Shown piece after piece: positions 33,051 through 43,659 of a stretch of 64,000 nucleotides of DNA. Positions within the stretch are counted from its first letter, which is position 1; every line of letters begins with the position of its first letter. The stretch comes from Bactrocera neohumeralis (taxonomy: Eukaryota > Arthropoda > Insecta > Diptera > Tephritidae): positions 77,678,215-77,742,214 of the forward strand of contig NC_065920.1 in NCBI RefSeq assembly GCF_024586455.1. The letters are read 5' to 3'. Under the pieces are notes generated by a model. The model searched no databases. It saw only the letters and a list, made by a program, of their open reading frames with translations, and had not been told where the DNA came from. The translations under genes were made by a program, and so were the position numbers.

Positions 33051-34945
33051 GGGATGTAGTAGCTCTGAGTACATATAAAGCCGCAGATGAGCTACCATAT
33101 TCAATCCTTACTCAGAGACTTCTGCGTCCGTCGAATACCACGGACAATATGAACAACTACTAAGATGCGGTAACCAACCGGCATGGAATTCAGGGCCATG
33201 GCTAAAAAAAGGACAACCTTAATGAGACCGCTCTGAGATAGTAGATTTAAGGCCGCTGCATGGTTGAAGCGGCTGTCCACCGGGAGGTGCGGCTACAAGT
33301 GGACTTCTGTCTTGAAAGAAGCGGCTCGGTATGTAAACGTTATCAATGCATCTTGCTTTCCAGATTTTATTGTGGTAGTAGGTTTGAGGCTAGACACGTA
33401 AAAAGGTAATTCCAATCAAAAAAATTAAAGGTTCAGGGATGTTATAGTGAATTCAAGAATAATTGAGTAAGTCATAAATATTTTCAAAAATTATCACAAA
33501 TATCTTGTGCTTTTCATATTTCTTGCGAGCACAACAAACTACACCTAGGAAGAGAAAGCAATTGTAATAAGCAACATATCGGTTGTTGCTATTGTTTATT
33601 TGTTAAATGTCACCATATTTACGACTAAACAAATTTGCAATATTCTTCATTTATCATTGCATAAATATCCATAAATATTTTATGTGAACGAGAAATGGCA
33701 ACCTGCAAAGTGCAACTGCTTCTGCTTGTATTCGTGAAATTGTTGCAACATAATTTATTAGAAAGCGGACACACGTACTTTCGTGAAATAAGAAATGATG
33801 AGCAAGCCATAAATATGAAATGTGAAATTGGGTGCGGAAATGAAGTGTAGCACAGTGTAAAAGAAATAATATGCAACGCCAGAAAAGCAATAATGCTCAT
33901 ACACATACAAATCAATAATTCATTTACAGCAAGTGGAGCTGCCACCCGCTTATACATAATTCAGCATATATCCAGTACATATGTATGTAAATGCAGCATA
34001 TGTATGTTGCAACAGCACATAACTGTACAAAAATATAACAAATATTAACCACCAGTTGCATGAATGGCGGCGACAGCTGCGCTGCTGGCAAACGCTGACC
34101 GCGCGAGAGAGCGCATGTGTATGTGTGTGTGCTTGACAATGTGCAAAAATTTCAAAAAGAAAAATACGAATTCGTTGCAACCTATTTGAAAAAGCTGCCA
34201 GCCGTGAAGTGAAAATTACAGGGGCAGCCGAGTTGCATGGAAAATGTGGCATTAGTTGCAGTTTTTGCAAGCCACAAGCCACAGGCAACACTGACACTAA
34301 TTCGCGCACACACACACACAAACCAATAGTTAGCAGACAAGCCTGCATTTCATATTACTTCCGTTCCAGTCACTTGCCATTCACCACTCGCCTTGCCACC
34401 ACTCACGGAAGTGGCCAGCGGCGCAGTGCACATCCTTTGCTGTTGCATAGAAAAACAATTTGCATGTATGTGGCATGCCGAGCAGAAAAGTTACAACGCC
34501 ACAAAGTGAAAAATGCGTTTTTGTTTACATTAAAGAAATTTCATTGTTCTTACGAACGAACACAACGGCACACACACACTTGACTGGTATGCAGCGCACA
34601 CCGCCTTTCGAGCCTTTACCTACTTACTTGCATGTTTCAGCGTGTTTTGCCCGTAAATTTGCTGTACTTGAGCTACTGCCCCACCTGCCGCTGTCACTTT
34701 GAGCCACTCACCGCATTTGGGTTTCCTTGTCTGTGAGACACCTGCAACTGGTTGGCGCCAGCACTTAGAAGCCTTGACGAGTCAAGCAAAGAAATGCAAC
34801 TCAGCTACAGACCAAACAACACCAACAAGCACATCCAAAAGACATGCAAACGACACGGCATTTCACACTTTTTACCATTTTAATTGTGAGCGAGTAGGAA
34901 TAAGCTGTTATACTCTGGATTTTATACAAAAGTGTAGTCATATAC
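33051..34945. other. Unique DNA; GC-richer island at 33.6-34.9 kb
   Basis: 33.05-33.6 kb shows nothing. From 33.6 kb the composition becomes that of the other unique islands, with CACACACACA at 34308-34322 and 34570-34580 and overlapping frames on both strands (up to 132 residues) without domains. A GAGAGAGCGC patch lies near 34102. Confidence 0.4.
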
Positions 34946-34949
34946 AAAT

Positions 34950-35540
34950 ATATACAGGGTGCGTATAAAAACTTTTAAATGAGATCTCTAATTGTCAAAA
35001 TGTCTCAGAATTGAAAAAAAATTATTATTGAAGCATAGATTAACATTACCGAGTGGTTGAGCCTGTAGCCATCGTTCCCATGACACTCGGGTGCACGAAA
35101 GAAGTTGGAAGCTCGAATTTATACCCGTCGAGCGACCAACCGATTTCGACTAAATTTAGTGCTTATCATTCTCCTCAGATTCCTATGTCACAGTGTAAAA
35201 ATGAGCGAACTCGGACGACATCCACGGCTACCTCCCATATAGAACAATTTTAAATTCCATTTGATTCTTTCATGTTTAGGGAAACAAATCAAGAAGTAAT
35301 AATTGTAACGGGATAAAATGTTGCACTAATAATTTCTTTAAAGTAGCAAGCTTATGATCAAAAATTGTCCAAATCCAAGCAAAACCGTTCACCACTCTTG
35401 GTACCGAATATTTAAACCCCGGTACCTATAATTGAGTTTTGATCGAAAATGTCGGTCAATGTAAGGGATATACAATTGAAATTCAGAAAGAATTCTTTCC
35501 TGACAATAGTAAATTTGTGTATCTAAAATGAGCCCCCATA
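34950..35540 (+). repeat. Dispersed repeat family B, middle part
   Basis: Blocks include CGAGCGACCAACCGATTTCG, ACTAAATTTAGTGCTTATCA, ATGTCACAGTGTAAAAATGA, CATCCACGGCTACCTCCCAT, AATTCCATTTGATTCTTTCA and GGTACC...TTTTGATCGAAAATGTCGGT. This is the part of family B that lies between the head (310-640) and body (1430-2040) segments in longer copies I recall from flies. Confidence 0.6.
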
Positions 35541-35884
35541 TTTCTACTCTATATATACCTAACATATACCTAATATACAGAAAATCATATAGAGATTATT
35601 GCTCGTAGAGTTTACAAGGGAAATTTCAATTTCAATAAAAGGCGAAGAACCGTTCAGAGGTTCTTTAAAGCTTGTGGAATCCCTTCCTTGACAAATATCC
35701 GTAAGTCGGAAATCACAGATAGCTGCAGAGACTGGTCTGAAGACTCTGGCTACAAAGACTGTTATTATATGTAGGTTTCCTTTTATATTTCAGAATTTGG
35801 CAAACCTGGTTTTGCATCTGGCAACTCACAACTTTTTCGTAAAGCTTAACATTTTCAATGTTAGACGTACTCGGGATGTTTTCC

Positions 35885-36110
35885 CATACGAGCACTATTG
35901 CTGTGTGTTGTTAACAGTAACTTAAAATATTCACCTTGGGTATAAAGTCCAACTAAATAGAGAACAGCAGCGCGCGATTGTTTTATACAACTTTTCGTTT
36001 TGACATACGAACGCTCTTTGTATTGTTTACAGTAACTTAAAATATCCATCTCTATCAAAATCTTCGCACGATAATTTTTTACAACTTTCGAAGTGGTCTA
36101 ACTCAGCACC
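35885..36110. repeat. ~115-bp imperfect tandem duplication related to a mariner 5-prime end
   Basis: ACAGTAACTTAAAATAT occurs at 35914-35930 and 36029-36045, preceded in both by CATACGA-C...TGT.TTGTT. The second unit, GTTTTGACATACGAACGCTC through the shared word, is the reverse complement of 47345-47400, just upstream of the mariner coding relic there. So these are probably mariner untranslated ends. Confidence 0.6.
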
Positions 36111-36239
36111 ATTCAAAGGAGCGAGTACAGCTTAACGACATAGAAAATATACTTAAATTTTCACTAATTTTATCAAACAAATATTTGCCTTAACCTTCGT
36201 TCGACAAAGTAATGCTCTAACATCTTTCTTGTTTGACTT

Positions 36240-36730
36240 GCTATGGTATATAAAGTTTGTCGCGAAACTTGTAATATCCACAAGGTAACATCAGATAAAA
36301 TATAAAGATATATGAATAATCAGCATGATGAGCTGAGTGAATTTAGCCATGTCCGTCCTCCAGTCTTATATACCCAAGGTAGTTCCTAGGTTTCCAAGAT
36401 ACTGATGTGAAATTTCGTACACATCATTTTCTCTTGAAGAAGTCGCTCTGTGTCGCCGACATCGGATTACTATTTGATATAACATGGTAGCTGCCATCCA
36501 AACAACCCGATCGAGCTGAAGCTCTCGTATGGAAAACTTTTTCATTTGACAAAATGTCTTCACTAAATTTGGCATAGAAGATTATCCTAGAAAACTCTAT
36601 GATCTTGGAACATTGAATTGTTCAGATCAAGCTGGTATAGTAGCTGAAGCTCTCGTATGGAAAACTTTTTCATTTGACAAAATGTCTTCACTAAAATTGG
36701 CATAGAAGATTATCCTAGAAAACTCTACAT
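36240..36730 (+). repeat. Family A copy with an 86-bp internal duplication
   Basis: Family A order: AAGTTTGTCGCGAAACTTGT, AATCAGCATGATGAGCTGAG, TTTAGCCATGTCCGTC, then TAGCTGCCATCCAAAC. Its tail unit is present twice: 36514-36599 and 36642-36727, 86 bp each with about two differences and a start-to-start offset of 128 bp. Confidence 0.8.
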
Positions 36731-36734
36731 TGAA

Positions 36735-38610
36735 TCAAAATCAAGTTATGGTATGGAAAAATATGAAGGGTATCAAAGCTTCGAAGCAACCGAAGTTAAC
36801 GTATTTTTCTCAGTTTTTTACTGCATCGCACAAGTCTACGCATTCATATTGAAGCGCTGATATAAATTCTGTATGCGTATATGTATGTATGTACAGCTAC
36901 ACCACACCCAGTTCATCCAGGGACTCTTACAGCAAGTACCCAGTTTTGCTGCCGACTTAACCGCTTGTTGTTACTGTAAATGGGTATGGTATAAATGTAT
37001 GGCTGTGTGTGCGGCAACAAATAGAAAAATCGTTGTTGTTTGTCCTCATTGCTGTTCCCCATTGTTTTTCTTATTATTGTTGCTGGATGCCGCAGTATTG
37101 CATGCAGTTGACCTATTTCCGAGCGTTGCAAATTAAAAAAGAAGCACACAATCACACATACACACACACCGACTGCAATAACAATAACAACAATGGCAAT
37201 GGTGTACAACAATGAGAATGGCAAATATGCTAAGAAGAGTTGCAACAATTTATGCAACAAAAACAATGTAGCCCAAAGACCGCAGTGGTTGTTGCCAGCA
37301 AATACAAAAACAAAGCAACAACAACATTCAATAAGGGAGGGGAAGTTCTGCAAAATGTTGCAACAACCACAACAACTAAAGCGTGGCGCACTTACATACA
37401 AAGTTGCTGGCGCGGTCGCAGCTGAGCGGGTGTGGCAAGCAAAGTAGATTGGTATTCACAATAAGCGGCGGCAAAGGCAAGTAGTGGTGCGCTTTGTAAG
37501 CTCCGAAGTGAGTAAACAACACTGCTTGGTGCAAAGTATTGCAAATTCGCAAAAACTTTTATTCGCCTGGATTGTGGCAAACAGCGACAAGCGCACGCGG
37601 GGAAAAACGATTCCAAAATGTGCGAGTATTATTTTTGGTTGCAAGCAATGTTTCCTGGAACAAACGGCTATGCATTTTAGTTTTACTGCAATTTCGTCAG
37701 GAATTTGGCATTTTTTTTTGTTTAAACGTTGCTTTGCCTATTTGTATGTAATATGCGAGCTTTAGCAGGAATTCTTCGAGCATTTGTTACGAAATTTAAG
37801 GTTATGTGCGAAAATAAAGTGTAAGTAATGGAACTCTGTATAAAGAGATCTTGAGTTGCACTTGCAATTCCCTTCAAATGGGAGGTAGTTCGATCGATGA
37901 GAACTTGTTAGAAAAGAAGAAGAAATAGAGAAGAGCACTACCTCGGAACTCTATTTTGGACCAATGAGAAAAAAAAATATTTTTGGAATAGTTAAAAGCT
38001 TCCCTAATTTCGAATTTTAGTTCTACATAATTAATGTACTTTAGAAACCGGGGATTAATTGTGGAAAATCTTGGTTTCCCTTGAACCCGTAGCCGATCTT
38101 CAAGAAGATCTCCGAAAAATTTTTCATGCGATGAAAAAACTTTTTCCGCTTCAAGGTATCTCAAATAAAGGATTCAAAATCGAAAAAAATTAGTACTAGA
38201 ATAGATAAAGACAGGTAATGATCGAAATACCATTCCCAGTTATCACAAAAAAGGAAGGTCGTTTTTTGATTTTTGCAAAAACTTACATTTCAGAGTGGCT
38301 TAAAATATGGAAATTATTCTCAAAAATCATTACTTCAATCAATACCTGAAGAAACATATCTAAGAAAGTCATGTAAATGTCTCAAGTCGTCCAGCCGTTC
38401 CAGAAAAGTTTTCTTTACCGACTCTGAAAACAGCGTTTCTACAACAACGCGTTTGAAGTTTTAAGAGTCAATTAAGGTGGCTATAAGAAAATCTACGCTC
38501 ATATATCTCAAACAATTTGTTGTATTAACTGTAAATTTTGGATAATATTTTCAAATGTACTATATTCATATATGGAAAACACAAAATAAATGTTTTGAAA
38601 TTCACAACTT
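36735..38610. other. Unique DNA; GC-richer island at 36.85-37.8 kb
   Basis: The island is rich in CAA/TTG triplets (CAACAACC, TTGTTGTT) and short CA tracts, with frames up to 162 residues on opposite strands and no domains. 37.8-38.6 kb is AT-rich and featureless. Confidence 0.4.
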
Positions 38611-38613
38611 ATA

Positions 38614-39145
38614 ACCGCTTAAGTGCCTATGGAGATCAGAAATCCCTTAAGCTTTTGACTTTTGCTTAGTCCTAACCGAATGTTGTATGTTAAGTATCAG
38701 TTGAAAAAGTTCTTGTTTTATATTTATTTTATTATAACTTAGAGTTTAGCTCATGGAGAACAGAAGTGGATATACCCCTTAAGCACCTTCACTATTAGTT
38801 AGTCCCGGCTAAATTTTATAAATAATGTATCTGTTGAATAAAATTCTTTTTTTCATATAACTCCCTAAGCACTTTGACTTTTGGTTAGTCCTAACCGAAT
38901 GTTGATGTTTTTTTCATGTTTCCCATTACATTTAAACTCTAAGCTCGCGGGTATCACAAGTGAATATATGTAACTCCCTAGGCACTTTGACTTTTGGTTA
39001 GTCCTAACCGTATGTAAGTATCTGTTGAAAAAAATTCTTTCTTCCTATTTCCCCATTATATTTAAGCTCAAATCTCATGAGGATCACAAGTGGATACAAC
39101 CTTAAACTTTTGGTTAGTCCTAACCGAATGTTGTAGAAGATTTCA
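38614..39145. repeat. Diverged minisatellite, five units of ~90-130 bp
   Basis: The core GACTTTTGGTTAGTCCTAAC then CGAATGTTG recurs starting at about 38657, 38789 (degenerate), 38876, 38989 and 39105. The flanking words CATATAACTCCCTAAGCAC, TATCTGTTGAA-AAAATTCTT and GATCACAAGTGGATA recur too. The core includes the small palindrome GGTTAGTCCTAACC. Confidence 0.75.
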
Positions 39146-39149
39146 CTTT

Positions 39150-41050
39150 AATATTTTATATAGCTTTTTTAACTTTACACTCATGACAATCACAGCCACA
39201 TAACCACAATAACTTCATCGTAAGTAATTTAAAAAAATATAAATATTTTCCTACTACACACACACACCGCTTTTAATTAATTCGATTACAAAGGACAATT
39301 CTTATTTCTGTAATCCTTGTATCCTGTTCTTCCTAATAACAAAGTTAATTGATGGCGCTGCCACTTCAAACACCCTCCACTCACCAACCGCCGCCAACCA
39401 CTTCAGCCATAACCATGCTGAGCCGCCCGTTGGATGAACTCCCCTTCATTTATAAGTGTTTGTTGTTTTGCTTTTGTATGCCCCACAATTTGTTGCAAAC
39501 ACATTCTTTTGTTGTTAAATAAAATTGTAAACAATTTATTGTTTCATTGTTGCTACTCGAGGACTCGCCGTGCATGTGTGTGGTTGCGTATGCGTGTGCA
39601 CTCGCTTTGTCCTTCGCTGTTGTCATTGGATTTTCGCTTTCTGATATTTTATTATATACTTGTTACATAGTTGCATTTGTATTGTTTTATTTATTTTGCT
39701 GTTATCGTTTTGTTTTTACAAGTGTCATCACACACAAACACATACGTACTTATCAGTATATAGCCTTTTTGCAATTTTTTCGCTTTCATATCTCAATGGA
39801 GATTTGTTTTCTTCGCAATCGTTTATTTTGAGTGCAGATTCCAGTGCTGCTCTTTGTCATATCTGTGTGCGGTTATTAATAATAAATACAAATTTTTATC
39901 AACACTTTCATAAGCGTTCGCAGCGAACAACATGTTTATACGAGTATATGTTGCTGCATGTGAGCAGCAAATAGTTGCGCTAAACGAGAATTGTGCACCG
40001 AAGCATTAAATTTTATACAGTTCGTACTTTTTTCGCTCTTTTTCTAAAACAAATTGCATAAAATATGTTCGCAAAAGGTGAAAAGTGAAAATGCTGCATT
40101 TTTGTGTCAGATTTCATTGCTTGAAAAGTATGCAAAAATAATATGATAAATTTCAGAGAAGAAAGCGCCTTTGCAAAAACGAAAAGTATCGAATTTTCAC
40201 AGTTAAAAATTGTGTGTCAGAGCAATGAAACTCCACAGGAAATATAGTTTGTGTATGTGTGTCATTACCAATAATTTATATGCAGATATTTTCTGTTTGT
40301 TATTAAAATGTCACATAGTATCAAAGATATCGCTATTAAAAAATAACTCGTTGGTATAATTTTTGTTTATTGAAATGAGCGCGCTCGGCACATTATTGCT
40401 GAAAATCAATATGCTTATGAATTGTTGCCGAATTTTGCCATAACTGTGCAAATAAGGTAATTTTTCATAACATTTGCCATGTAATTGTCGACTAGTTTTG
40501 CTAAATTTGTAATTTCGCTAAACATTTAATACCTAAATCTGCAGCGAAAATCATGGCGCGAGCCATTAAACCGCCTATAATAGACACAATGTATATTGAA
40601 ATATGGTACAGATTAGTGAGCTTTATTCACACACTCAAAAAAATAATAACTTTTTGGTCTCATAAAATTTTTAGATCAATATTTAATGCACACAAATATA
40701 CTTTTACTATGTATGAAGAAAGTATTTTTCATTAGGCAGGCATATTTTTCGGCAAAAGTTTGGATCCTTACTGTCATTACATGCGATCCGGGTGGGTATT
40801 AGTACCGGCGATACATGTTAAAAGTACTGGAACAATTCTTATGCTTCCCTGCAGACCATCTACAACTCATCTAAGATATCTAGGATATTCGCAGTTCAAT
40901 GGACTAAATGAAGGATGAAAATCAGGTATCAAGTCGCTCAAATCAAACTAAAACTCCATTTGGCAGGACTAAGGAAAATATGGCCAGTATAACTTAACCT
41001 ATTATAAATTAAGGTTTTTCAATACATCTGTTGAATCTACAACTATTTTC
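39150..41050. other. Unique DNA, no gene seen
   Basis: 39.3-40.5 kb resembles the other islands (GTGTGTGG and CACACACA tracts, overlapping frames on plus strand only because of TTTTG bias). 40.75-41.05 kb looks like old repeat DNA. No motif recognised. Confidence 0.4.
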
Positions 41051-41063
41051 AAGCATTTTTTCC

Positions 41064-41384
41064 TCAAAATTTGTAGGTTGTTTTAAGAAAAATGTGTACA
41101 CTAGTATTACCAAAAGTATTGCACACCAAACCAACTGCGCCAACTTGGTGACCACGAATGAATCCAGCTAATTTTCGATATGCTGCTGTAATGGAAAAAC
41201 GTCCAATGAAGGCGTTCTGCATCGACCGTCGCAAATTGTAGTCAGAAAACGCAAGGCCTGAGGTATAAGGCGGGTTAGGCGAAACTTTGGAGGTGTTTTT
41301 CCAAATAAAATTGCACCGTTGTTGCAACAAGTGAAAAAATAGCAATTGATGCCTTGGACTAATGGAATTCCTTCTTTTAGTCAT
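41064..41384 (-). pseudogene. Mariner-like transposase C-terminal relic
   Basis: The minus-strand frame contains NPPYTSGLAFSDYNLRRSMQ and NAF, matching the mariner block H-P-P-Y-S-P-D-L-A-P-S-D-Y-H-L-F-R-S-M-Q-N-A-L. The first Asp of the SPDLA word is Gly here, while the Asp two residues before YNL, the catalytic position, is kept. The frame continues to a weakly matching C-terminus. N-terminal and core segments are missing. Confidence 0.65.
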
Positions 41385-41479
41385 AAGACAGTTGGCAAGT
41401 TTCCGTTTCTTTAAAATTGGTCCCGATTTTGCATTTCTTTACCAGAGACAAGTGGAAAGGGGCTGGTCTAAACCATCAT

Positions 41480-41732
41480 CGAATGGAATGTGATATCTCT
41501 TCAGCCAAATTAGGTACTAGAATTGTCTCATCTTCCAGACCACTACAGTGTCTTTCAAGCGGAGTGCACATCAATTAAAAAACCTTCTCTTTCTGGCAAA
41601 GAATTTGTTTACAACACGGATAAAATTTGTACATACAGATAGCCACCCGACTTTGAAACTAGTAGAGTCTATTAGGGTTTCGTCAAAGTCAGTGGAAGAA
41701 TGTCTTGATCTCTTAGTGGATATAATATCCTA
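41480..41732 (+). pseudogene. LINE RNase H domain, left part
   Basis: In shifting frames this encodes LPDHYSVFQAE (about 41535-41568; compare R-L-P-D-H-C-S-V-F-Q-A-E) and then RIKFVHTDSHPTLKLVESIR with SSKSVEECLDLL, the RNase H stretch holding the T-D-S active-site Asp. The domain is cut at the TA of a mariner insertion and continues at 42646. Jockey/I-type LINEs carry this domain after the reverse transcriptase. Confidence 0.75.
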
Positions 41733-42645
41733 CAAGGTCTGTCGCAAAAGAAACAGGACTGTTAAAAAAACAACAAAATATTAATATTTCTCAAAAGTTA
41801 TATTTTTTTATTCAAAGTAGTTTCCTTGTGTTTCAAAGCATTTCAAATAAGTGTTTAAGGTCATTTTTCGGAATGCTCTTGAGAATATCGGTCGTCGCCT
41901 TTTGGATAGTTGAAATGTCCTGAAACCAGTGTCCTTTCATGGGCAAATGAAGTTTTCCAAATAGGTAAAAATCACAGGGTGCCAGATCAGGTGAGTAGGG
42001 TGAGTGATTAATGGTTAATATGGAGTTTTTTGTCAAAAAATCAGTGACAAGCGCCGACCGTTGACACGGCGCATTATCGTGCAACAGGCGCCAGGACCCT
42101 GCCTCACGGTATTGTGGTCGAGCACGACGAATGCGTGACAACAGACGCTTCATAACACCAAGGTAAAACACAGCATTAATCGTTTGGCCAGGTGGGACGA
42201 ACTCTCGGTGTACAATACCCTCGGAATCGTAAAAGCAAATCAGCATTGTCTTTATTTTTGACTTCTGAAGACGACCGACTTCTGATCGTCACAGAGGTCC
42301 TCACGACCTTTTTGAAATCGCTTAAACCACTCATGCACATTACTACGGGATAGGAACTAATCACCATAAAATTGTTTCATCTTTTGAAATGTTTCAGTAA
42401 AGGTTTTCCCAAGTTTAAAACAAAATTTAATATGTTCTCTTTGTTCAAAATGCATTTTACGACCGATGACCAAAAGCCGCTGTCACTTTTTGATCGATAA
42501 CATCGATTGTAGTTATCCGATTGTCTTAAAATTTTTACGAAATGTCAACAAGAGATCAAGCTTTTAATTTCATATACGCACCAATAGGTGGCGCCACCAG
42601 AAGCAGTTATATTTAAAAAGTTCTGTTCTTTTGCGACAGACCTTG
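41733..42645 (-). mobile_element. 913-bp mariner with intact ends and internal deletion
   Basis: The ends are inverted repeats, CAAGGTCTGTCGCAAAAGAA at 41733 and its near-perfect complement ending at 42645, each flanked by TA (41731-41732, 42646-42647). On the minus strand the 5-prime part encodes NVHEWFKRFQKGRED (about 42340-42290) of the HTH region. After a jump the frame 42246-41833 encodes VHREFVPPGQTINAVFYLGV, LLHDNAPCQ and HSPYSPDLAPCDFYLFGKL. HDN and APCD supply the last two Asp, 34 residues apart. The segment with the first Asp (T-G-D-E) is deleted, so the copy is non-autonomous. Full mariners are about 1.3 kb. Confidence 0.93.
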
Positions 42646-43060
42646 TATTTAAAATAAACCTGCAATGGGTTCCAGGACACAGGGATATATCTAGCAACTG
42701 TGTAGCTGATGAACTAGTCAGAACAGACACCACCTTACAGTAAGACTGCGGAAATGTTATAAAACTTTTAACCCTAACTTGTTGACCAAGCAGGCAAACG
42801 TGGGCTGAATGGAATCTGTATAATTACAATTCAAAAGCATTGACATGAGAACTACAGTAGGAATGCTAACAAGTCACTGTCCAATTGGCAGACACGTCAG
42901 CACACTAGGAACACCATATAATGACAATTATAGAGACTTTCAGGAGGTAGAAGAAGAAAATATTATAAAACATCTTTTCAAATGCAAGGCTCTTTATAAG
43001 AAAAGAAACGCAACTATTGGATTATTGACGATGTTTCGGAAGTTGCACAGATAAAACTTT
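42646..43060 (+). pseudogene. LINE RNase H end and C-terminal motif, right part
   Basis: Directly after the mariner the sequence encodes NLQWVPGHRDISSNCVADEL and VRTDTTL, the end of RNase H (L-x-W-V-P-G-H-x-x-I-x-G-N-E-x-A-D-E-L-A-R). Then 42845-43054 encodes MLTSHCPIGRHVSTLGT and a cysteine-poor version of the terminal C/H motif (IIKHLFKCKAL). The C-terminal part matches the LINE at 16848-17206, so the lineage is the same. Joining across the mariner shows a one-base frame offset, so the LINE was probably already decayed. Confidence 0.8.
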
Positions 43061-43179
43061 TTGTACTAATGAACTTGACCAGAAGCACAGGGTGTTTCAG
43101 AGACGACACATTAAAGTTTGACAATGGGAGTTCTAAAAGCTTATCAGCTCTACCTACCGATCTAACTCTAGTTTCCCAT

Positions 43180-43658
43180 CTTCAAATTTTTTTGGCCAAT
43201 ATCACCATTTTTAAATCGTGTATACTCTTTAAGCACGTTTGCTCAGTTAGAACATGCTCACCACCATAAACTTCGATGATATCGATACCAGTAACCGATA
43301 TTGCTTCACCAGCCTCATTTCTCCAGCCCAAAATCAACGCAAAACAGTGACACGTTATGTATGCATTTTTTTTTGGCAATCACGTGTGGGTTCTCAAAAC
43401 CCCAAAAGTGGCAATTTTGGCGATCAACAAACCCATGAAAGTAAAAATGTGCTTCATCATACCTAGGATGATTTTGCTCAAAAATCATAATTTGTTGTTG
43501 AAATTTTATACGTATATTGTTCAATAATGAAGACACATTGTACTATCGTGCATCTCCATTCCTAAGCCTACACTATCAGCTGTCGGGTGGCTTTTTAGGG
43601 TTTCTGTGCCAATTGCGGCAAATTTATGTAAATTGTGCTGTAATTGTGGGACACCCTT
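43180..43658 (-). mobile_element. Deleted IS630/Tc1-type element with AAGGGTGTCCCA end
   Basis: The minus-strand left end at 43658 reads AAGGGTGTCCCACAATTA. After only about 130 nt the coding part begins: SSLLNNIRIKFQQQ, FEQNHPRYDEAHFYFHGFVD, RQNCHFWGFENPHVIAKK and, frame-shifted, GWRNEAGEAISVTGIDI. The first catalytic block (D-E-A-H-F) is present and the HTH head is missing. The copy at 58031 has the same end and the same missing head. Confidence 0.75.
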
Positions 43659-43659
43659 C

